Part shown: piece after piece, positions 6,377-10,987 of the stretch
Numbering within the stretch: position 1 is the stretch's first letter
Layout of the letters: each line of letters begins with the position of its first letter
NCBI GenBank assembly: GCA_964401685.1
Contig: CAYNZH010000051.1
Span: 1-10,987 of the forward strand
Length of the DNA: 10,987 nucleotides
Direction of reading: 5' to 3'
Origin: DASRQK01 sp964401685
GTDB lineage: Bacteria > Bacteroidota > Bacteroidia > Sphingobacteriales > Sphingobacteriaceae
Made by a program: the position numbers and the translations under genes
Notes under the pieces: generated by a model
Told to the model about the DNA's origin: nothing
Seen by the model: the letters and a program-made list of their open reading frames with translations, nothing else
The model's database searches: none

Positions 6377-8440
6377 ATGAAAAAAGTGCCGAATAAAAAA
6401 ATAACGCCGAAACCGCCAAGATTCAACATCATGTGGCTATGGGCGGCGATGATATTGGGTTTTATTGCTTTAAACTGGATGTTTAGTGATGATAAAATCA
6501 AGGAAATCACCTATCAGGAGTTTGAAAGTAACATTCTCCCAAGCGGCGACGTGGAAAAGCTTGCGGCCTACCACAAGAACGAATTGCTGATTGTAGAAGT
6601 ATTTATAAAGGGCGAAAAACTCTCAGATGCCAAGTATGATGATGTGAGACCGTCCTCAAACAGCTTGGCACTGGCTCCGCCGACAGGCCCGCAATATGTA
6701 TTCCGCGATGGCTCTTATGATGCTTTGGAGCGTAAACTTGCTGCCGCACAGGAGGGTATCGCACCTGAAGATCAGGTTGCATTGCATTTGGAAGATCGAA
6801 CGAGCGCGTGGACAGGATGGATTTTATCCCTTATGCTTCCACTTTTGATCATCTTGTTTTTCTGGATGTTTATCATGAGGAGAATGAGCGGCGGAGGCGG
6901 GGGTGCCGGAGGCCAAATTTTCAACATTGGTAAATCAAAAGCAACGCTTTTCGACAAAGAAACCCAGGTGGCTATCACTTTTAATGATGTCGCAGGGTTG
7001 GAAGAAGCAAAGCAAGAGGTCATGGAAATCGTTGATTTCCTTAAAAATCCCAAAAAATACACCAATCTGGGAGGTAAGATTCCAAAAGGAGCGCTGCTAG
7101 TTGGATCTCCGGGGACAGGAAAAACCTTGCTCGCAAAAGCTGTTGCCGGTGAGGCGCAAGTGCCGTTTTTCTCGCTTTCAGGTTCTGATTTTGTGGAAAT
7201 GTTCGTTGGCGTTGGTGCATCTCGTGTAAGAGATTTATTTCGCCAAGCAAAAGACAAGGCGCCCTGTATCATATTTATTGATGAGATCGACGCAATTGGT
7301 CGGGCACGGGGGAAAAACAGTGTAATGGGAGGCAATGATGAGCGTGAAAACACGTTGAACCAATTGCTGGTAGAAATGGACGGATTCGGCACCGACACGG
7401 GAATCATCATCATGGCCGCTACAAACAGGCCGGACGTACTGGACTCTGCTTTATTACGGCCCGGGCGGTTTGACAGGCAAATCTCAATTGACAAACCTGA
7501 TTTAGTGGGTCGTGAACAAATTTTTAAAGTTCACTTGAAGCCGCTGAAGCTTGCAGAAGAAGTCGACGCGAAAAAATTATCTGCACAAACACCGGGTTTT
7601 GCGGGAGCAGAAATCGCCAACGTATGTAACGAAGCTGCGCTCATTGCTGCTAGACGCGACAAAAAAGCGATAGATATGCAGGATTTTCAGGATGCTATTG
7701 ACCGGGTCATTGGCGGTCTCGAAAAGAAAAACAAGATTATCTCTCCGGAAGAAAAGCGAATTGTTGCCTATCACGAAGCAGGTCATGCGATCGCAGGTTG
7801 GTTTCTTGAGCATGCGGATCCCCTCGTAAAAGTGTCGATTGTCCCTCGTGGAGTGGCGGCATTGGGTTACGCGCAATACCTGCCCAAGGAACAATTTCTC
7901 TATACTACAGAGCAGCTGGTAGATGGCATGTGCATGACCATGGGTGGCCGGGTTGCAGAAGATATTATTTTTGGGAAAATATCAACTGGGGCCCAAAATG
8001 ACTTGGAGCGCATCACCAAGCTTTCCTATGCAATGGTTACTGTCTACGGCATGAACACCAAGGTTGGGAACGTTTCCTTCCACGATATGCAGGAAAACCA
8101 ATTCAATCGCCCTTATTCAGAAAAAACCGCTGAATTGATCGATGAAGAAGTAAGGCTTTTGATCGAAAGGATTTATCAGCAAACCAAGGATCTTCTTTTA
8201 GAAAAACGCGAAGGATTAATAGCCCTTGCCGAAGAATTATTAAAAAGAGAGATTCTTTTTCAGTCTGATTTGGAGGATATTTTAGGAAAAAGGCCTTTCT
8301 CGCACCGCACTGCCTATGACGAATTTGTCAATGGAAACGACATGGCTGATGCCGATCAGAAGCAAGTGGCTGAAAATCTTCAGCATGACGGAGTCAACGA
8401 CCAATCGGATACTTTGGGAAGCGCTGACAAGCAGGAGTAG
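6377..8440 (+). CDS. ftsH: ATP-dependent zinc metalloprotease FtsH
   Basis: A 687-residue membrane-anchored AAA+ protease that degrades unassembled or damaged membrane proteins and some cytosolic regulators. Two transmembrane segments flank a periplasmic region: about 18-36 (MWLWAAMILGFIALNWMF) and about 145-167. A Gly-rich linker (171-179) leads to the ATPase, with Walker A GSPGTGKT (243-250), pore motif MFVGVG (275-280), Walker B IIFIDEIDAIG (298-308) and the second region of homology ending RPGRFDRQ (361-368; R364 and R367). The protease domain has the zinc site HEAGH (466-470), with the third ligand D542 in GAQNDLERIT. All catalytic residues are present. The C-terminal 40 or so residues are polar and variable. 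It follows rsfS by 49 bases and precedes the LUD gene by 35, suggesting co-transcription. Confidence 0.98.
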   Translation: MKKVPNKKITPKPPRFNIMWLWAAMILGFIALNWMFSDDKIKEITYQEFESNILPSGDVEKLAAYHKNELLIVEVFIKGEKLSDAKYDDVRPSSNSLALAPPTGPQYVFRDGSYDALERKLAAAQEGIAPEDQVALHLEDRTSAWTGWILSLMLPLLIILFFWMFIMRRMSGGGGGAGGQIFNIGKSKATLFDKETQVAITFNDVAGLEEAKQEVMEIVDFLKNPKKYTNLGGKIPKGALLVGSPGTGKTLLAKAVAGEAQVPFFSLSGSDFVEMFVGVGASRVRDLFRQAKDKAPCIIFIDEIDAIGRARGKNSVMGGNDERENTLNQLLVEMDGFGTDTGIIIMAATNRPDVLDSALLRPGRFDRQISIDKPDLVGREQIFKVHLKPLKLAEEVDAKKLSAQTPGFAGAEIANVCNEAALIAARRDKKAIDMQDFQDAIDRVIGGLEKKNKIISPEEKRIVAYHEAGHAIAGWFLEHADPLVKVSIVPRGVAALGYAQYLPKEQFLYTTEQLVDGMCMTMGGRVAEDIIFGKISTGAQNDLERITKLSYAMVTVYGMNTKVGNVSFHDMQENQFNRPYSEKTAELIDEEVRLLIERIYQQTKDLLLEKREGLIALAEELLKREILFQSDLEDILGKRPFSHRTAYDEFVNGNDMADADQKQVAENLQHDGVNDQSDTLGSADKQE

Positions 8441-8475
8441 TATTTTTTTGATGATCGACAATCTGTAGTCGGAAG

Positions 8476-9078
8476 ATGGGGAAAAATAGCAGGACGACAA
8501 CGGCGAAGGAGCGCATGCTGAAAAACATTAGGCATGCGCTCCTTCAGAAAAAGGAAAATCCTTTTCCTGGCTTTGAAGAGGCGCCGTTGTTCGAAGTGCC
8601 TACCGGTCCGCTGTCGATACTTTTTGCAGAGGAATTTTCCGAGGCTGGAGGCCAGTTTATTTACTGTGAGGACGAATTCCAATTAATCGAAAATCTCTTG
8701 CTCCTCGCTCAGAAAAAAAAGTTCAACAAGATATATGCGTGGGAAAAGTCCATTCAGGATTTCCTTATGCATTATGAATTCCCCTTCTTTCATTCTGACA
8801 CAAATTTTGATCAAGCCGAAGTCGGCATCAGCGCTTGCGAGGCATTGATAGCAAGGACAGGATCGATTTTAATATCCTCCAGAACAGAAGCAGGCCGTAG
8901 GTTGAGCAGTTATCCACCCGCTCATATCGTCTTCGCACGTGCAGACCAAGTGGTCCTGGACATCAAGGATGGCTTGAGCCTCATACAGGAACGATACAGC
9001 AAATCCGCCCAACTGCCCTCCTTTCAGTCGTTGATCACTGGACAATCTGAGGTCTATGTATTTTTATTAGAATCCTAA
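8476..9078 (+). CDS. LUD-domain (LutC/YkgG-like) protein with an altered C-terminus
   Basis: A 200-residue LUD-domain protein (Pfam PF02589 type). The core is recognised in GISACEALIARTGSILISS (117-135), AGRRLSSYPPAHIVFARADQ (139-158) and the following VVLDIKDGL. LutC works in an Fe-S lactate-oxidation complex in B. subtilis, but Bacteroidota copies near ftsH are uncharacterised and no lutA/lutB is seen here. Relatives normally end with GPSRTADIE..L..GAHGP before a short hydrophobic strand. Here ITGQS (187-191) runs straight into EVYVFLLES, so about 17 residues appear to be missing in frame. The start at 8476 gives a normal N-terminal helix, but the second ATG at 8515 (codon 14) is possible and lies inside a long inverted repeat. 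Probably co-transcribed with ftsH. Function unknown. Confidence 0.8.
   Translation: MGKNSRTTTAKERMLKNIRHALLQKKENPFPGFEEAPLFEVPTGPLSILFAEEFSEAGGQFIYCEDEFQLIENLLLLAQKKKFNKIYAWEKSIQDFLMHYEFPFFHSDTNFDQAEVGISACEALIARTGSILISSRTEAGRRLSSYPPAHIVFARADQVVLDIKDGLSLIQERYSKSAQLPSFQSLITGQSEVYVFLLES
8505..8545 (+). repeat. Perfect 14-bp inverted repeat near the start of the LUD gene
   Basis: The arms GAAGGAGCGCATGC (8505-8518) and GCATGCGCTCCTTC (8532-8545) are exact reverse complements around a 13-base A-rich loop. They cover codons 10-24 of the LUD gene as started at 8476. The left arm contains AAGGAG (8506-8511), resembling a Shine-Dalgarno sequence, and an in-frame ATG (8515-8517). The mRNA would form a stable stem-loop hiding both. 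Confidence 0.85.
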
Positions 9079-9092
9079 ACACCCCACGAAAT

Positions 9093-9109
9093 TACTAAAA
9101 TTATTAGTA
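9093..9109. repeat. Small A/T-rich inverted repeat before the radical SAM gene
   Basis: TACTAA (9093-9098) and TTAGTA (9104-9109) form a perfect 6-bp dyad around AATTA. Its right arm overlaps the first two bases of the -7-like box at 9108-9115, the layout of an operator. It could equally be chance in A/T-rich DNA. Confidence 0.35.
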
Positions 9110-9115
9110 TATTTG
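9108..9115 (+). promoter_or_regulatory. Candidate -7 box of the radical SAM gene
   Basis: TATATTTG is a perfect TAnnTTTG match ending 4 bases before the GTG start codon. An in-frame stop TAG at 9105-9107 directly precedes it, so translation cannot begin much further upstream. No TTTG is found at the -33 distance. If used, the transcript would begin at or next to the start codon. Confidence 0.5.
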
Positions 9116-9119
9116 CCGT

Positions 9120-10199
9120 GTGGAATATTCGAAAGAAAATGATTATGTGAGGGGCCGGGGAGCTCAGTTCAATAAAGAGAACCGTTACCAGCGCCTACAA
9201 TATGCGCAGGACGATGTGGATGGTATGGATAATCCTCCTTCATCGACAGAAGTCGACGCCCGAACTCGGTTTTTATACGAATCTCCAAAAAAAATCATCA
9301 GTACCAACCGAAGCCCCGATCTCAGCTTCGCACACTCCATTAATCCCTATCAGGGTTGCGAACATGGATGCGTGTATTGTTATGCCCGCAATTCTCATGA
9401 GTATTGGGGTTTTAGCGCGGGGCTGGATTTTGAAAGAAAAATCATAGTCAAACACAATGCAGCTGAGCTACTCGAAAAGAGGCTAAACAGCAAAAACTAT
9501 AAGGCCGAACTCATCATGCTCTCGGGCAACACGGATTGCTACCAACCTATTGAAAAGAAGCTGAAGATCACCCGTGAGCTCCTGAAGATTTTCCTGAAGT
9601 ACAGGCACCCTGTTTCATTGATTACAAAAAATAGTCTGATTGTTAGAGACCTGGATATTTTACAGCCCTTGGCTGAGCTAGGCTTGGTCCGAGTAGCGAT
9701 CACGATCAATTCCCTCAAAGAAGATCTCCGACTCAAGATGGAGCCGAGAACAGCAACCGCAACGAAGAGGCTACAGGTAATCCGCGAACTCAGCCAAGCG
9801 AAAATCCCGGTATCCCTTATGGATGCACCCATCATTCCGGGGCTCAATCAGGACGAAATCCCCAAAATCATCGAGGCAGCAGCGGACCATGGTGCAAAAT
9901 GGGCATCTTACACGGTGGTTCGGCTTAATGGGGCTATTGGTGAAATTTTTGAGGACTGGGCACAGAAGGCGTTTCCCGATAGAGCGAATAAAATCATGAA
10001 TCAAATTGCTGAGTGCCACGGCGGACGGGTCAACGATAGTGATTGGAGCTCCAGGATGAAGGGCAAGGGAAGCATTCCCGATAGCATAGCTCAGTTATTC
10101 AAACTAAGTATTGCGAAATACATGGGCAGCCACCCCGCTCCACCGCTGCGCGTAGACCTGTTTTCGCCCCAGAACGGGAAGCAACTACATCTGTTTTAG
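9120..10199 (+). CDS. PA0069-family radical SAM protein (spore photoproduct lyase-like), function unknown
   Basis: A 359-residue radical SAM enzyme. The [4Fe-4S]-binding motif is C80-x3-C84-x2-C87 in QGCEHGCVYCYAR, preceded by the family's HSINPYQG. The N-terminal RGRGAQFN (11-18), IMLSGNTDCYQPIEKKLKI (132-150), DAPIIPGLN (235-243) and a C-terminus ending in LHLF are typical of the PA0069/SplB-like family. Relatives include spore photoproduct lyase, but this organism type does not sporulate and the substrate of the PA0069 group is unknown. The start is GTG at 9120: the frame has a stop at 9105-9107, no ATG lies between, and the next in-frame ATG (codon 36) would remove the conserved N-terminus. 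It begins 41 bases after the LUD gene, so read-through from that operon is possible besides its own candidate promoter. Confidence 0.9.
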   Translation: MEYSKENDYVRGRGAQFNKENRYQRLQYAQDDVDGMDNPPSSTEVDARTRFLYESPKKIISTNRSPDLSFAHSINPYQGCEHGCVYCYARNSHEYWGFSAGLDFERKIIVKHNAAELLEKRLNSKNYKAELIMLSGNTDCYQPIEKKLKITRELLKIFLKYRHPVSLITKNSLIVRDLDILQPLAELGLVRVAITINSLKEDLRLKMEPRTATATKRLQVIRELSQAKIPVSLMDAPIIPGLNQDEIPKIIEAAADHGAKWASYTVVRLNGAIGEIFEDWAQKAFPDRANKIMNQIAECHGGRVNDSDWSSRMKGKGSIPDSIAQLFKLSIAKYMGSHPAPPLRVDLFSPQNGKQLHLF

Positions 10200-10230
10200 C
10201 GATCATTGGTGCAATTTATTTAGGAAAACA

Positions 10231-10262
10231 TTTCATTTACTATCCTTAAAAGGGTAAATTTG
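10231..10262 (+). promoter_or_regulatory. Promoter of the tRNA-Arg gene
   Basis: A perfect -7 box TAAATTTG (10255-10262) is preceded after 20 bases by TTTC (10231-10234), one mismatch from TTTG. Transcription would start about 6-8 bases later, just ahead of the mature tRNA 5' end at 10275. Confidence 0.65.
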
Positions 10263-10274
10263 CGCCAAGATTCT

Positions 10275-10349
10275 GGCCTCGTAGTTCAACGGATAGAATA
10301 GAAGTTTCCTAAACTTTAGATACAGGTTCGATTCCTGTCGAGGCTACCA
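10275..10349 (+). tRNA. tRNA-Arg (anticodon CCU)
   Basis: A full cloverleaf of 75 bases including an encoded 3' CCA. The acceptor stem is GGCCTCG / CGAGGCT with a G-U pair at the end. The D stem is GTTC / GAAT around an 8-base loop containing GGA. The anticodon stem GAAGT / ACTTT holds loop TTCCTAA with anticodon CCT (10308-10310). The T arm is ACAGG / CCTGT with loop TTCGATT, and the discriminator base is A73. C35 and A20, known arginine identity elements, are present. The tRNA reads AGG codons. It has its own promoter and terminator. Confidence 0.96.
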
Positions 10350-10350
10350 A

Positions 10351-10387
10351 AAAAAGGGAAAGCAATCAGGTAATTGCATCCCTTTTT
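10351..10387 (+). terminator. Terminator of the tRNA-Arg gene
   Basis: AAAAAGGG (10351-10358) pairs with CCCTTTTT (10380-10387), with an inner stem GCAAT (10362-10366) / ATTGC (10373-10377) around a 6-base loop. The hairpin starts directly after the CCA end and finishes in a T run, the form of an intrinsic terminator. Confidence 0.8.
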
Positions 10388-10438
10388 CAAACCAATTTAT
10401 CAGGGCTATTTTAGGGTAGTACGTTAACACAAGCTTAA

Positions 10439-10458
10439 AACAGAAAATTGCTTCTGTT
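10439..10458. repeat. Inverted repeat upstream of the phosphoesterase gene
   Basis: AACAGAA (10439-10445) and TTCTGTT (10452-10458) form a perfect 7-bp dyad around 6 bases. It overlaps ATTG (10447-10450), a poor -33 candidate lying 21 bases before GATATTTG (10472-10479), a one-mismatch -7 box. A regulator-binding site is possible. Confidence 0.35.
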
Positions 10459-10516
10459 AATATGATAAACCGATATTTGCCGGCATATTCGATGTTTACT
10501 TAATTTTAATTTTACA

Positions 10517-10987
10517 ATGAAGAAACTAGCATTAGTGGTGATCGCGATGTTTGCGTTTACCTGGATTGCCGCCCAACAACAGACCGCTACGGGATACGTG
10601 TTCGTTGATTTAAACAAAGACGGAAAAAAGAACCGCAGAGAGCAGGGGCTGGAAGGAGTGGCCGTCAGCAATGGTCGGCAGGTGACCCTGACAGATGCGC
10701 GGGGAAGATACGAACTGCCGGTCGGCGATGATAATATATTGTTCGTCATCAAACCTTCGGGCTATGAAAGTCCCTTGAATGAATACTACCAGCGTCAATC
10801 TTTTTATATACACAAGCCACAGGGCTCTCCCGAACTGATATATGACGGAGTTTCGCCGACCGGCCCACTTCCCAGCTCCATAGATTTCCCACTTTATCAA
10901 GCCGATGAACAGGACGAATTTTCTATTCTAGTATTCGGTGATCCGCAGATCTATGATCTGCAGGAATTGGAGTACTTTAGAAAAGGT
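10517..10987 (+). CDS. Secreted calcineurin-like metallophosphoesterase, N-terminal part (cut by window edge)
   Basis: The frame runs 157 codons from ATG at 10517 to the window edge without a stop. Residues 1-19 form a signal peptide (MKKLALVVIAMFAFTWIAA), with cleavage probable before Q20, so the product is exported. Residues 26-68 look like a small beta-sandwich domain with a DLNKDGKKNRREQG stretch (Ca-binding-loop-like, as in SdrD B-type and MetallophosN domains) and TDARGRYELPV. The catalytic domain begins near 136 with ILVFGDPQ; D142 and Q144 occupy the first metal-binding motif, where many relatives have DxH. The rest of the active site lies outside the window. Such proteins in Bacteroidota usually have an extra C-terminal domain. 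Substrate unknown. The start is supported by the signal peptide; no Shine-Dalgarno sequence is visible. Confidence 0.85.
   Translation, partial: MKKLALVVIAMFAFTWIAAQQQTATGYVFVDLNKDGKKNRREQGLEGVAVSNGRQVTLTDARGRYELPVGDDNILFVIKPSGYESPLNEYYQRQSFYIHKPQGSPELIYDGVSPTGPLPSSIDFPLYQADEQDEFSILVFGDPQIYDLQELEYFRKG

Noticed and set aside
6772..7494. Long minus-strand open frame (240 codons) opposite ftsH
   Set aside because: It mirrors the conserved AAA+ coding sequence, shows a composition expected of an antisense shadow (Pro/Ser-rich), and matches no family I recognise.
8910..8918. TTATCCACC, DnaA-box-like sequence inside the LUD gene
   Set aside because: It is a single 8-of-9 match within the conserved coding sequence SSYPPAH, with no cluster around it, so coding constraint explains it.
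9120..10199. Spore photoproduct lyase (splB) as the precise name
   Set aside because: The protein shares the radical SAM motif and broad family, but its N-terminal RGRGAQ and Cx3Cx2C context fit the PA0069 group, whose reaction is unknown.
10350..10516. Integration site or attachment repeat next to tRNA-Arg
   Set aside because: The 3' end of the tRNA is not repeated elsewhere in the window and no integrase gene is present; the sequence just after CCA is better explained as a terminator.

Overview
The window looks like a chromosomal segment of a Bacteroidota bacterium, most likely from the Sphingobacteriaceae (Sphingobacterium or Pedobacter-like). Three things point there: the protein sequences; gldH next to ricT; and promoters of the Bacteroidota type (-33 TTTG, -7 TAnnTTTG) combined with A/T-rich start regions that mostly lack Shine-Dalgarno sequences. 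The genus is an inference from remembered protein similarity. Nothing indicates a prophage, transposon, CRISPR array or secondary-metabolite cluster. It is mainly a housekeeping region.

Left part (1-1793, minus strand): the start of rplC (ribosomal protein L3) with its own promoter and a short hairpin leader, preceded by a complete dnaA with a hairpin terminator. The 343-base gap upstream of dnaA (1794-2136) is A/T-rich and holds a perfect DnaA box (TTATCCACA) about 45 bases from the dnaA start, plus weaker box-like sites. This fits DnaA autoregulation and leaves open a role as part of the replication origin.

Middle (2137-5872): a tight plus-strand operon holB-ricT-gldH (clamp-loader delta-prime, PSP1-domain Fe-S protein, gliding lipoprotein), whose end meets the convergent birA (biotin-protein ligase) with stop codons sharing one TTAA palindrome. 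Divergent from birA runs rsfS-ftsH-LUD (5953-9078): ribosome silencing factor, membrane AAA+ metalloprotease, and a LutC/YkgG-like protein that seems to lack the family's C-terminal signature and carries a perfect 14-bp inverted repeat near its start.

Right part (9120-10987): a PA0069-type radical SAM protein of unknown reaction starting at GTG, a tRNA-Arg(CCU) gene with promoter and terminator, and the 5' part of a secreted calcineurin-like phosphoesterase cut by the window edge.

No clearly new multi-gene system is visible. The points most worth a second look are the altered LUD protein, the long hairpin in its start region, two genes (holB and the radical SAM gene) whose -7 boxes lie so close to the start codon that their transcripts may be leaderless, rplC starting a transcription unit without rpsJ just upstream, and the DnaA box layout upstream of dnaA.
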